Assembly: GCA_039934635.1 (NCBI GenBank)
Contig: JBDTLT010000072.1
Coordinates: 1-23,261, forward strand
From: DATLFA01 sp039934635
Lineage (GTDB): Bacteria; Actinomycetota; Acidimicrobiia; Acidimicrobiales; WLNW01
DNA: 23,261 nucleotides
Reading direction: 5' to 3'
The notes beneath the pieces are model-generated. The model ran no database searches, had not been told where the DNA came from, and saw only the letters and a program-made list of their open reading frames with translations. Shown here piece by piece: positions 1 through 6,384 of this stretch (position 1 is the stretch's first letter; each line of letters starts with the position of its first letter). The position numbers were made by a program, and so were the translations under genes.

Positions 1-2
1 AG

Positions 3-425
3 GGTGCCGGTGGCGGCCGTCCGCGTAAGCCCGAGGGCATGGCGCGACACAAGAACCCGTCGACACGCGGAACGATCACGATCGACGCCGACGCCAAGGT
101 CGATGTGATCCCCGAACCGTCGTTGCCGTTGACCGGCGTGCGTCGCGAAATATGGGATGAGATGTGGGCGCAACCGATCGCCACGTTGTGGAACCGCTCC
201 GACCTAGCGGCGTTGACGCGGCTAGTGATCATTCAAACCACGTTGGCCGCCTACGACGACAAAGGGTTGTTGGCCGAAATGCGCCAACTCGAGGATCGGT
301 TCTTGTTGAACCCGTATTCGAGGGCGCAGCAACGTGTCGTCATCGGTGGCGATGTCGACGACCGCATCGGTGGCGATGTCGCATGGTTCAACGATGCCAA
401 GCGCCGTCTTCGTGGCCCCGCGTAG
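3..425 (+). CDS. Phage terminase small subunit, 5' end cut by window edge
   Basis: This protein would recognise the packaging site of phage or satellite DNA and recruit the large terminase. The frame is open from base 3. The first ATG is at 39 (128 aa from there) but has no convincing ribosome binding site. The residues before it (GRPRKPEG) resemble the basic N-terminus of actinophage small terminases, so the true start is probably outside the window. Family features I recognise are the WDEMWAQP segment (about residues 39-46 from the internal ATG), the LAEMRQLEDRFLLNP segment (about 78-92) and the following SRAQQRV, which match the usual pattern of acidic helix, then RQLEDRFGLSP, then an RR-rich helix. 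No large-terminase gene follows; the next 336 bp are non-coding and then genes run the other way. That makes it the last rightward gene of its block. The assignment rests on motif memory, not on a search. Confidence 0.72.
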   Translation, partial: GAGGGRPRKPEGMARHKNPSTRGTITIDADAKVDVIPEPSLPLTGVRREIWDEMWAQPIATLWNRSDLAALTRLVIIQTTLAAYDDKGLLAEMRQLEDRFLLNPYSRAQQRVVIGGDVDDRIGGDVAWFNDAKRRLRGPA

Positions 426-460
426 GGGATGGCCGCGTCAGCGCCGTTTCCGGTCGGGCC

Positions 461-480
461 AGCCGAAAACAAGGCTTTTT
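461..480 (+). terminator. Weak possible intrinsic terminator after terS
   Basis: AGCC (461-464) and GGCT (473-476) can pair over an 8-nt loop, followed by a run of T ending at 480. It begins 36 nt after the terminase stop codon. The 4-bp stem is short for an intrinsic terminator, so support is weak. Confidence 0.25.
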
Positions 481-604
481 GCGGGTCTCTGACCAGGGGG
501 TTCGCGAGGCCCGAAACGCTAGGAAGGCTTCTAAGCAACCAAGTCGGGTTTGGGGGTACTTGGGGTAAGGGTCCGGCCGAGTCGATGCTTAGAACGGCTC
601 TCAG

Positions 605-653
605 CGTGACGGCCTGGCCACGTGACGCACGTGCGTCACGTGACGGCCTGGCC
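605..653. repeat. 15-bp direct repeat flanking three CACGTG sites
   Basis: CGTGACGGCCTGGCC occurs at 605-619 and again at 639-653, a 34-bp period. Between and overlapping the copies, CACGTG occurs three times at 619-624, 628-633 and 637-642, exactly 9 bp apart. Together the three sites form a perfect 24-bp palindrome (619-642) centred at 630/631. Iteron-like spacing on one helical face is typical of protein-binding arrays at phage or plasmid origins, packaging sites or operators. Confidence 0.8.
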
Positions 654-661
654 GCGCGCCA

Positions 662-674
662 CGCGCAGTGCGCG
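662..674. repeat. Short perfect hairpin CGCGCA-G-TGCGCG
   Basis: A 6-bp inverted repeat with a single central base sits between the two 24-bp palindromes. In DNA with this GC content a short hairpin could arise by chance. It is listed because it fills the gap in an otherwise continuous palindrome cluster. Confidence 0.5.
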
Positions 675-678
675 CGTC

Positions 679-702
679 CGCACGGTGTACGTACACCGTG
701 CG
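679..702. promoter_or_regulatory. 24-bp perfect palindrome, candidate element operator (copy 1)
   Basis: The half-site CGCACGGTGTAC is followed directly by its exact reverse complement, centre 690/691. The inner 14 bp, GGTGTACGTACACC (684-697), recur as the core of the palindrome at 3931-3950. A perfect palindrome repeated twice in one element is the usual look of a dimeric regulator site; the regulator is not identified. Confidence 0.6.
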
Positions 703-761
703 CGCCGTTCGCCGTGTGCAACCGTTTCCACGGCACCGACCGCTTCAAGCGGACTGACTGG

Positions 762-1628
762 CTACTCGGGCTCGTCGGTGGCGGGCGCCCATTGCTCGTG
801 GACCAGCGACGAACGGATGAACGCCTCGACCGTGCGCATATCATCCAAACGCGGGTTCAGGGGCACCCGATTCATCGAGCCGACGTCGTTGCGCAAAACC
901 GTTCGCACGTACACACCGGACCACGGCGGCTGCACCATCCAGCCGGGATCGTCGCGCCCCGGCATCGGCATCATCTGCTCGGGGTAGTCGGCCGACCCGT
1001 ACTTCGAATCGGCGACAATCAACGCTTGGCGTGCGGCGAGCAGATTCCCGAGGGCGCCAACGAAACGCCCGTGTTCCGCGATCGCACGGTCTTGCTCGAC
1101 GGTGATCCGTTCGAGAAGCTCGCGACGCCACCCGGCGCGCCAGTGAGCCCGCAACGCATCCCGCACGGCCGCAACCGCGTCGGCGGCGAGCGCAAGACGT
1201 GCCCCGTAGTTGCGCACCGCTTCGACCGCTGCGGCCTCTACGGCGGGGGCGGTCGGTGGCGGAATCTTCTTGCCCTCGCGCACCGCCACATACGCGGCCT
1301 TCTCGTCGTCAGCGATTGCGTGACGGATGCGTTGTGCGCCCGCGTGCGCGGTGTGTAGTGCGTCGCGCATCGCCTCGTCGGCTTGCATCCACGCGTCAAT
1401 TTCGGGGACGGCGGTCTCGAGTTCTGCGCCCCTCGGGACGATGCCCTCGTACGACTGATACGCCGACGAGAGGTCACGCAATCGGTCGGTGATCTGTTGA
1501 CCTATTGGACGTGCGACCGTCGGTTGCGCGCGGTCGAGATGCGTGTCGGTCGTGGTGTCGCCAGCAATGAGTGCGGCGATAGCGGTCGGGTCGATCGCGG
1601 GTTCCTGGTCCGTGTAGCTATAGCTCAT
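762..1628 (-). CDS. Unknown helical protein of the integrated element
   Basis: I do not recognise this 288-aa protein. I start it at the ATG at 1628 because AAGGA lies 5 nt upstream. An in-frame ATG two codons earlier (1634) overlaps that ribosome binding site, and the open frame further upstream has Arg-rich, non-protein-like composition. The central part (about residues 60-200) is rich in Ala, Glu and Arg and is predicted to be helical, perhaps coiled. The C-terminal third has more Pro, Trp and Tyr (for example MVQPPWSGVYVRT) and looks globular. There are no signal peptide or membrane segments. It is the last gene of the leftward module and follows a structured 179-bp leader. A structural or replication-accessory role is possible but not supported. 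Confidence 0.6.
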   Translation of the reverse strand: MSYSYTDQEPAIDPTAIAALIAGDTTTDTHLDRAQPTVARPIGQQITDRLRDLSSAYQSYEGIVPRGAELETAVPEIDAWMQADEAMRDALHTAHAGAQRIRHAIADDEKAAYVAVREGKKIPPPTAPAVEAAAVEAVRNYGARLALAADAVAAVRDALRAHWRAGWRRELLERITVEQDRAIAEHGRFVGALGNLLAARQALIVADSKYGSADYPEQMMPMPGRDDPGWMVQPPWSGVYVRTVLRNDVGSMNRVPLNPRLDDMRTVEAFIRSSLVHEQWAPATDEPE

Positions 1629-1655
1629 AGTCATCCTTCGTTGTTGGGAGAGGTT

Positions 1656-1702
1656 GCGGCGGCGGGTTGCCACTGGCCACCGAGGCCAAGCCCCGCCGCC
1701 GC
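1656..1702. repeat. 11-bp inverted repeat in leader of the 762-1628 gene
   Basis: GCGGCGGCGGG (1656-1666) pairs perfectly with CCCGCCGCCGC (1692-1702) around a 25-nt loop that itself contains GGCC-N5-GGCC (1676-1679, 1685-1688). On the + strand the stem is followed by GGTTTT, a weak terminator look. On the - strand it ends 28 nt before the start codon at 1628, where it could act as an attenuator or translation control element. Confidence 0.55.
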
Positions 1703-1712
1703 GGTTTTGCGT

Positions 1713-1746
1713 GCAGCGAACGGTCGTGGCCGCCCCCGTTCGCTGC
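1713..1746. repeat. 10-bp inverted repeat, second hairpin of the same leader
   Basis: GCAGCGAACG (1713-1722) pairs exactly with CGTTCGCTGC (1737-1746) over a 14-nt loop. It stands 10 bp from the neighbouring 11-bp hairpin. Both lie in the gap between the acidic protein gene (ending at 1808) and the last gene of the module. No T-run follows on the - strand, so it is not a classic terminator of leftward transcription. Confidence 0.55.
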
Positions 1747-1807
1747 GCACATCTTGGAGGTTCATCGCCGGTGCTTCGCTTTCGTATTGGCCGCAACGCG
1801 CACGCCG

Positions 1808-2128
1808 TCATTTGACCCGGCACGGGCACTCCCCGTCGTCGCATTCGAGGTTGCGTATCAGCACGTCGAGGAACCATCGGTCGTCGTCGTAGTCGAGTCG
1901 GAAGACTGGACCGACGTTCGCTGGCCACGTCTCGGTGTGGTCGACCTGGAACCAGAACAGCGCCAACCGCTCATCGTCGACGCCGGCGAGCACCCACACA
2001 TCGAAGTCGGCGTCGTAGCGGATCGACGCGCCCGCGAACTCGGGCCAGTCGCAGACTTCGCGAACGCGGTCCAACCATCGTTCGGCGGAGTGGGCGTCGT
2101 CGCGGTCGAAGTCGAATAGGTCAGTCAT
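1808..2128 (-). CDS. Small very acidic element protein
   Basis: The 106-aa product is not recognised. The start at 2128 is fixed by an ATGA overlap with the stop of the upstream zinc-finger gene, which implies translational coupling. The protein is strikingly acidic: Asp and Glu are spread throughout (FDFDRDD, RYDADFD, RLDYDDDRW), with several Trp and Phe and a terminal CDDGECPC cluster that could bind a metal. There are no membrane segments. Small acidic proteins in mobile elements are sometimes DNA mimics that block restriction or host DNA-binding proteins. That is only a guess here, since composition is the sole support. It may equally be a partner of the coupled zinc-finger protein. Confidence 0.65.
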   Translation of the reverse strand: MTDLFDFDRDDAHSAERWLDRVREVCDWPEFAGASIRYDADFDVWVLAGVDDERLALFWFQVDHTETWPANVGPVFRLDYDDDRWFLDVLIRNLECDDGECPCRVK

Positions 2129-2349
2129 GGTCTGCTCGGTTTCACCGCGACGAGTTGGGTTGCCCAGATGTGGCAGCACGGGCCTTTGGCGGGGCAGGTG
2201 CAGCGCCAGCCGTCTGCGCCGGCGGTGACGATGTAGATCTCGCCTGCGCCCTTCACGTTGGCTGTCACGGTGGTGGGCGTGATCGAGATGACGGTGACCC
2301 TGCCCTCGGCCAAATAGGCCAAGGCCTTGGTCTTGTAGTTGCCGCTCAT
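2125..2349 (-). CDS. Small SWIM-like zinc-finger protein
   Basis: This 74-aa protein has an N-terminal half of alternating beta-like segments (RVTVISITPTTVTANV, EIYIVTAG). A C-terminal WRCTCPAKGPCCHIWA follows, with C50, C52, C58 or C59 and H60 as likely zinc ligands. The pattern CxC-x5-CxH is close to the SWIM zinc finger (CxCx6-25CxH), though its middle spacer is one residue short. SWIM domains bind DNA or proteins. Start and stop both sit in ATGA overlaps with the neighbours (ATPase stop at 2346, acidic protein start at 2128), so it is part of a tightly coupled set. A role in DNA binding alongside the ATPase is inferred. Confidence 0.68.
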   Translation of the reverse strand: MSGNYKTKALAYLAEGRVTVISITPTTVTANVKGAGEIYIVTAGADGWRCTCPAKGPCCHIWATQLVAVKPSRP

Positions 2350-3968
2350 AGCGATGACTCGAATAAGTCGGGGTAGTCGCGCTCGTAGTCGACAAGGTCG
2401 ATGTGGTCGTGGTCGTCGTGAGATGGCCCGTATTCCTGACCCGCGAGACCCGCGAGACCCGCAGAATCCGGTTTCTTGCGGGTCTGCGGGTCACGCGGGT
2501 CTAAATTGCAGACCGTCTCTGGAGGACTGATCGTCCATGTGGTGATCTTGTCGTGGTTGATTCCGCCGTCGTCGGTGACGGTCCAGCCGGCCTTGCGCAT
2601 CACCGGGGCCTGCTGCCGCAGCAACCGTGTTACCGCGCGCGCATTGCCGGGCCATCCCTTCGGTGCCCGCCACTCGTCGGCCGGCGTGACCCGCTTCAAC
2701 AACTCGGCAGACGTGCCGGCAAAGGTGCCGACGATCGCCGTCTTCGCCATCACGATGAAGTCGACGCCCTCAAGCGAATCCACGGCCATCGTGCTCTGCT
2801 TCGACAGATAGGTCGCCAGGCCGGTGGTGCCGAGCACCATGTCGGTCGCGGCCAACACCTTGGCGAAGTCGGCCATGCGTGGTTTGGTCGTTAGCTTGAC
2901 AGATGGAAGTACCCCTTCGATCCCCGCCAGCAGATCCAACAGGGCACCGAGGATTCGCGGGTGCAGTTGTTCCCACCGCAGCCACATTTGCTCTTCGTCT
3001 ACCCGCGCAGTGTCGTCGATGGTGTACAACCCGATCGGCAGCATGCGGTCGGCGAGATCGCCACGCAACGCCCCGAAGTCGATACCGGACAGCACGACGC
3101 AGCGGCGGAAGCTGAACACGGCGAGGTCGCCGTCGGTGTAGAGCTTGCGACGAACATCGCCTTCACCGGTCACCGCGCGACAGATCGAATCGGACAACCA
3201 CGGCTGGATTTCCGAGAGGTTGTCGAGACCGACGAACCACGAACCCGCCGCGGCGGTCACCCACGACTCGGCATCGCGCGGGGCCTTGCGTGCCGGCACC
3301 GGCGACGGATCAACAATCAACGTAATCACCTTCATCGCGGTGGTCTTCCCGGTGCCCTGCTCGCCGTTCAACGCGATCACTGGATGCGGCATATCGGGAT
3401 AGAAACTCGCGACGACCGCCGCCAAGATCAACGGGCGATCATCCAGTTCGACGTTGAGCATCAACCACAACACGTCGAGCGACCCGCCCTTGATCGGTGT
3501 GGGCAACGCTGCGTTGAGCGCGGTGCGTTTGAACAACACCGGTGCCTTGTCTTCGATCGTCCAGCCGGCCGCCGTGATCCTGATCGCCCGGCCGGTCGCG
3601 TCAGCAAGATCGAGCCACAACGCATCGGCGTAACGCGCGACCCGCAAATGAAGGACATGTTCCTCATCGGATTCCTGAGCGATGCCCTCGATCACCATGA
3701 GGGCATCGGCGAGGGCTTGCTGGGGCGCCGCCTTACCCGTCCGTCGGAAGTACTCGCGTGCAAGTTGTGCCCGTAGCGACTGGCGGCCACCACGAAGTAA
3801 CACCACGACCTTGGCCCCGGACCGCGGCACCGCGAACGTCTCGCCGGCATCGGACAACCCGAACCTGTACATGCTCTCGGCGAGGTCGACGATGACCGTC
3901 GACGCAGACTTGCGCCCTTGGGAGTCTTCAGATGGTGTACGTACACCATCAGAGCCGTTGCGGGTCAT
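2346..3968 (-). CDS. P-loop ATPase, probable replication helicase or initiator of the element
   Basis: The 540-aa protein has a Walker A motif GEQGTGKTT at residues 202-210 and a Walker B-like WFVGLDN at 244-250, followed by a VVLSG sensor-like strand near 291-295. This layout fits the AAA+/SF3-like ATPases found in the replication modules of actinobacterial phages, satellites and integrative elements. The N-terminal 150 residues have no primase motif I recognise. The last 30 residues are acidic (HDDHDHIDLVDYERDYPD), possibly a protein-binding tail. The start at 3968 overlaps the stop of the 64-aa gene by ATGA and lacks its own ribosome binding site. Two sequence oddities sit inside the gene: a 20-bp palindrome near its 5' end and a GACCCGC repeat cluster near its 3' end. 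A replication role is inferred from family and position. Confidence 0.75.
   Translation of the reverse strand: MTRNGSDGVRTPSEDSQGRKSASTVIVDLAESMYRFGLSDAGETFAVPRSGAKVVVLLRGGRQSLRAQLAREYFRRTGKAAPQQALADALMVIEGIAQESDEEHVLHLRVARYADALWLDLADATGRAIRITAAGWTIEDKAPVLFKRTALNAALPTPIKGGSLDVLWLMLNVELDDRPLILAAVVASFYPDMPHPVIALNGEQGTGKTTAMKVITLIVDPSPVPARKAPRDAESWVTAAAGSWFVGLDNLSEIQPWLSDSICRAVTGEGDVRRKLYTDGDLAVFSFRRCVVLSGIDFGALRGDLADRMLPIGLYTIDDTARVDEEQMWLRWEQLHPRILGALLDLLAGIEGVLPSVKLTTKPRMADFAKVLAATDMVLGTTGLATYLSKQSTMAVDSLEGVDFIVMAKTAIVGTFAGTSAELLKRVTPADEWRAPKGWPGNARAVTRLLRQQAPVMRKAGWTVTDDGGINHDKITTWTISPPETVCNLDPRDPQTRKKPDSAGLAGLAGQEYGPSHDDHDHIDLVDYERDYPDLFESSL
2438..2501. repeat. Six GACCCGC heptamers, three direct and three inverted
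   Basis: GACCCGC occurs at 2438, 2447 and 2456 (9-bp period), and its complement GCGGGTC at 2478, 2486 and 2495. The two arms can fold into one long hairpin around a loop of about 15 nt. They lie inside the 3' end of the ATPase gene, where they encode Asp-Pro-Arg-Asp-Pro and Ala-Gly-Leu repeats of low complexity. A further GCGGGTC stands at 481-487, beside terS. The arrangement looks like an iteron array, so an origin of replication is a reasonable inference. Confidence 0.7.
3931..3950. promoter_or_regulatory. 20-bp perfect palindrome in the ATPase 5' end (copy 2)
   Basis: GATGGTGTAC is followed by its exact reverse complement, centre 3940/3941. It lies 19 to 38 nt into the ATPase coding sequence and shares the 14-bp core GGTGTACGTACACC with the palindrome at 679-702. 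It could be a regulator site, or a hairpin that controls translation of the ATPase. Confidence 0.6.
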
Positions 3969-4159
3969 GCGGGCCGCCGATCACAGCAGCAACGCGGCGC
4001 GTTCCAGCGGGCTTCGTAGTGCGCCCAAAACCGGTCGAACTTGGCTTGCTCGACAGCGTTGCTTTGGTCGGTCGTGCGCGGCATCGGCTTGCGCTCGCGC
4101 GTGGTCCATCGACTCCGGGTCTGTTCGCCGCCGGGCACATCGTCCGTTGTATGATCCAC
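3965..4159 (-). CDS. Small unknown protein, GTG start
   Basis: The gene encodes 64 aa. GTG at 4159 is chosen because AAAGGA lies 6 nt upstream, the best ribosome binding site of this module. The stop overlaps the ATPase start as ATGA. The first 30 residues are polar and likely disordered; residues 36-53 (AVEQAKFDRFWAHYEARW) look like an amphipathic helix; the end carries three adjacent Cys (RCCCDRRP). I do not recognise a family. Small proteins coupled to a replication ATPase are often accessory factors, but nothing here proves that. Confidence 0.6.
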   Translation of the reverse strand: MDHTTDDVPGGEQTRSRWTTRERKPMPRTTDQSNAVEQAKFDRFWAHYEARWNAPRCCCDRRPA

Positions 4160-4292
4160 GTGCGTTCCTTTCGGTAGACGACGACCGGTTCCTTTTGTGG
4201 GGTTGCCGGTCGTTCGTCGTTTTTGCTGCTGGGCGTTTCGGCCGTGCTCGGCCTCATCGGTGCGGCGTGCATCACGCCACAGACGCCTGCCC

Positions 4293-4502
4293 TCAAGCGC
4301 TCGCGCCGCGCTCGTTCGCCTCGACGAACGCCTGGACCTTGCGCGGGTCGTACCGGCGGTGCTTACCGATCTTCGAGAACGGCGGCCCACCGCCGCGGTG
4401 CGCCCACTGATCCAACGTGCCCGCGGGAATGCGTAGGTACTCGGCAGTTGTCTTCGAATCCCACAATGGCTGTAGTGCGTGTTTCACGGTTCTTGGTTCC
4501 AT
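4293..4502 (-). CDS. Excisionase-like helix-turn-helix protein
   Basis: The 69-aa protein is almost entirely one winged HTH of the MerR/excisionase type. LWDSKTTAEYLRIPAGTLDQWAHRG (residues 13-37) forms the turn and recognition helix, followed by PPFSKIGKHRRYDPRKVQAFVEAN, the usual wing with the KIGKHRRY-type basic strand. Such proteins bind DNA near att sites to direct excision, or act as regulators of the element. It is divergent from the HTH-integrase pair, with only 40 bp between the start codons, which suits control of both directions. The ATG at 4502 lacks a clear ribosome binding site; a GTG five codons in is the alternative. Function as excisionase rather than repressor is inferred. 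Confidence 0.8.
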   Translation of the reverse strand: MEPRTVKHALQPLWDSKTTAEYLRIPAGTLDQWAHRGGGPPFSKIGKHRRYDPRKVQAFVEANERGASA

Positions 4503-4505
4503 AAA

Positions 4506-4535
4506 TTGACATTGTGCGCCCCCTAATCGTAGCGT
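4506..4535 (+). promoter_or_regulatory. Promoter of the HTH-integrase operon, probably leaderless
   Basis: A perfect TTGACA (4506-4511) is followed after 18 bp by TAGCGT (4530-4535), a TANNNT -10 box. The ATG at 4543 lies 7 nt beyond the -10, which is where transcription should begin, and no ribosome binding site precedes it. The mRNA therefore probably starts at or next to the AUG. The promoter overlaps the short divergent region shared with the excisionase-like gene. Confidence 0.65.
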
Positions 4536-4542
4536 TCAACGC

Positions 4543-5229
4543 ATGACCAAAAAAGGCACAATTGCAACCCGGGTTCCATCCCGCCTTTTCGGCACGCCCA
4601 TGCCGCGAGACGAAATGCGCGACCGACTCGATAAGTGGCGCCGGGGCGAGGGCGGCGGCAAACAGCAGTACACCGTCGCGGTCCGCTCGGATGGTCTCGC
4701 GATGGAGAGCGCCACCACGGCAGCGTTCGTGTCGAGCGGCGTGGTGACCTTGCACAACTGGTTCGGCTTCGACATCACCGTCGTAGTCGAAGTCGTTACC
4801 GAACCTCAACCGCATGTCGTCGTCGACGACCTACACATCCGCCGACGCAAGGACGGCCACGACATTTCGGCGAGAGCACTTCAGGCAGCGCACATCGGCG
4901 AAGCGACGCGAACAGCGATCGCCCTATTGACCACCGCCGACAAACCGCAACAGCACGTCGTGCCGGCCCTGCGATCACAGCCGCCACGGCGTGATCGCAG
5001 CGGGCTCGACCGCGAGATCAAAGAAATCGCGAAGGTATACAACGCCGCGCTCAAGGCGGGACGGCCGACAAGAGCAGCAGTCGAGCGCCGCCTCGCCGAA
5101 TTGCGGGGCGTAAACGTTGCCGATGTCAACGATGCCGGCCACCGCACCCGCCAAGCCCGCAAGGCCGGGGCCATCCCACCAACCGGTGGCACGACTCGGC
5201 CCCGCGCCAACACGAAGGGAACACGATGA
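4543..5229 (+). CDS. Unknown element protein with C-terminal HTH
   Basis: The 228-aa protein has two parts. Residues 1 to about 115 are mixed alpha/beta, with a strongly hydrophobic strand region (GFDITVVVEVVTEPQPHVVVDDL, about 75-97). Residues about 150-210 contain the pattern EIAKVYNAALKAGRPTRAAV, then a second helix and RTRQARKAGAIPP. I recognise this as the HTH arrangement found in actinobacterial proteins encoded next to tyrosine integrases, in which a variable first half precedes a DNA-binding tail. Start ATG lies directly at the predicted transcription start. The stop overlaps the integrase start by ATGA, so the two proteins are made together. It may regulate or assist integration. Confidence 0.7.
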   Translation: MTKKGTIATRVPSRLFGTPMPRDEMRDRLDKWRRGEGGGKQQYTVAVRSDGLAMESATTAAFVSSGVVTLHNWFGFDITVVVEVVTEPQPHVVVDDLHIRRRKDGHDISARALQAAHIGEATRTAIALLTTADKPQQHVVPALRSQPPRRDRSGLDREIKEIAKVYNAALKAGRPTRAAVERRLAELRGVNVADVNDAGHRTRQARKAGAIPPTGGTTRPRANTKGTR

Positions 5230-6368
5230 GCAGCATCACGAAATGGAAGAACGGCAAGTGGCGCGCCCGTACCCGCACACCCGAAGGCGAGTCACGCTCC
5301 AAAGTCTTCGACCGCAAGATTGACGCCGAGAAATGGGTCACGGCCGTCGAGCATTCCAAGCTCATCGGTGGCTACGTGGACACCCACAAGGGCAGGGTCA
5401 CGGTGGCCCAATACTGGGCGACCTGGTCGGAGGCGCAAGAGTGGCGCGCGTCGTCACGCCTCGGTGTCACGAGTTACTTCCGAAATCACATCCTGCCGGC
5501 GTTCGGTCGGCGACCACTCAACACGCTTCGACGCACCGAGATCGAGACGTGGGCGCGGCGTCTACCGGTGAGCGCTCGCACCGCGGGCCTCTGTGCGCAG
5601 TACCTCTCAACGATGCTTGAGGCCGCTGTCCACGACGGCCTCCTTGCCACTAATCCAGCGCACGGGGCGAAGCGACCGAAGGTGGAGACAAAGCCCGTGG
5701 TGCCGTTCACGATTGACGAACTCGACGCGCTTCGTGATGCGTGCCCGGCGTGGTTCGCGGTCGCTATCGACCTCGGCGTCGGTGTCGGGTTGCGACAGTC
5801 CGAAGCGACGGGACTAACACTCGACCGCATCGACTTCCTACGGCGCACGGTGCGGGTCGATCAGCAGTTGGTGTCGCCCGCGAGCGGCGACCCTACCCTC
5901 GGACCACCGAAGACGAGAACCTCGTATCGGACCATTCCCCTCGCCGATGTCGTCGTCGAAGCGCTCGCTCGTCATGTCGAGCACTACGGCGCCGGGGACC
6001 ACGGGTTGGTGCTCCACCTCCCCGACGGGCGACCGATTCGACGCCAGCACTTCGGGGTGATCTGGCGCAAGGTGCGCACTAGCGCCGGGCAGTCGCAAGC
6101 GCGTTTCCACGACACGCGGCACACGTTCGCCAGCACCTTGCTTGCCGGCGGGGTGTCGGTTCCCGCCTGCGCAGAATGGCTCGGGCACACCCCCGGCGTG
6201 CTCCTATCGACGTACGCTCACTTGTTACCCGGTGACGATGATCGAGCGCGTGCGATTGTGCAAAACGCCTTCACCCCAGCATCGCCACCTGTGCGCGTTC
6301 AGGGTCACAATCGCAAAACGCCGCGTGTCACGGGTGTGTCACGGGCGTCCCTGCCGAATAGTCATTAG
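5226..6368 (+). CDS. int: Tyrosine recombinase (phage-type integrase)
   Basis: This 380-aa enzyme would insert and excise the element by strand exchange through a covalent 3'-phosphotyrosine. All catalytic residues are visible: R190 in GVGLRQSE, K229 in PPKTRTSYR, H295 and R298 in HDTRH, H321 in LGHTPG and the nucleophile Y330 in STYAH. The first 60 residues form the arm-binding AP2-like domain (KWKNGKWRARTRTPEG); residues about 60-150 are the core-binding SAM-like domain. Length and layout are complete, so the enzyme should be active. It is the last gene of the element on this side, with its stop codon 16 bp from the stop of the convergent P450 gene. That places the attachment core at or next to this junction. 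Confidence 0.93.
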   Translation: MSSITKWKNGKWRARTRTPEGESRSKVFDRKIDAEKWVTAVEHSKLIGGYVDTHKGRVTVAQYWATWSEAQEWRASSRLGVTSYFRNHILPAFGRRPLNTLRRTEIETWARRLPVSARTAGLCAQYLSTMLEAAVHDGLLATNPAHGAKRPKVETKPVVPFTIDELDALRDACPAWFAVAIDLGVGVGLRQSEATGLTLDRIDFLRRTVRVDQQLVSPASGDPTLGPPKTRTSYRTIPLADVVVEALARHVEHYGAGDHGLVLHLPDGRPIRRQHFGVIWRKVRTSAGQSQARFHDTRHTFASTLLAGGVSVPACAEWLGHTPGVLLSTYAHLLPGDDDRARAIVQNAFTPASPPVRVQGHNRKTPRVTGVSRASLPNSH

Positions 6369-6384
6369 GCCCCCTGAACTGCGG

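Larger units (their letters stand above)
426..761. other. Non-coding, palindrome-rich block between terS and the leftward module
   Basis: These 336 bases lie between the 3' ends of two convergent genes and hold no credible gene; the long open frames through them have unnatural composition. The left third carries a weak hairpin followed by five T residues (461-480) and a short CCAAGT/ACTTGG inverted repeat near 540-562. The right half (605-702) packs a 15-bp direct repeat, a 24-bp perfect palindrome, a 13-bp hairpin and a second 24-bp perfect palindrome into 98 bases. Position next to the small terminase gene suggests a packaging site, a replication site or a regulator-binding region of the element. 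Which of these it is cannot be decided from sequence. Confidence 0.7.

Noticed and set aside
429..1358. 309-aa open frame on + directly after terS
   Set aside because: It could have been a large terminase by position, but it has no ATPase motifs, reads through the palindrome cluster with Arg/Pro-rich composition, and overlaps a more plausible gene on the other strand.
2961..3776. 271-aa open frame on + opposite the ATPase
   Set aside because: Shadow frame rich in Arg, Asp and His with no domain; the opposite strand has Walker motifs.
3949..4296. 115-aa open frame on - overlapping the 64-aa gene
   Set aside because: It has no ribosome binding site and low-complexity composition. The competing frame has AAAGGA, a GTG start and an ATGA junction to the ATPase.
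6369..6384. tRNA gene as integration target
   Set aside because: The junction leaves 16 bp and no tRNA-like cloverleaf was seen on either side.
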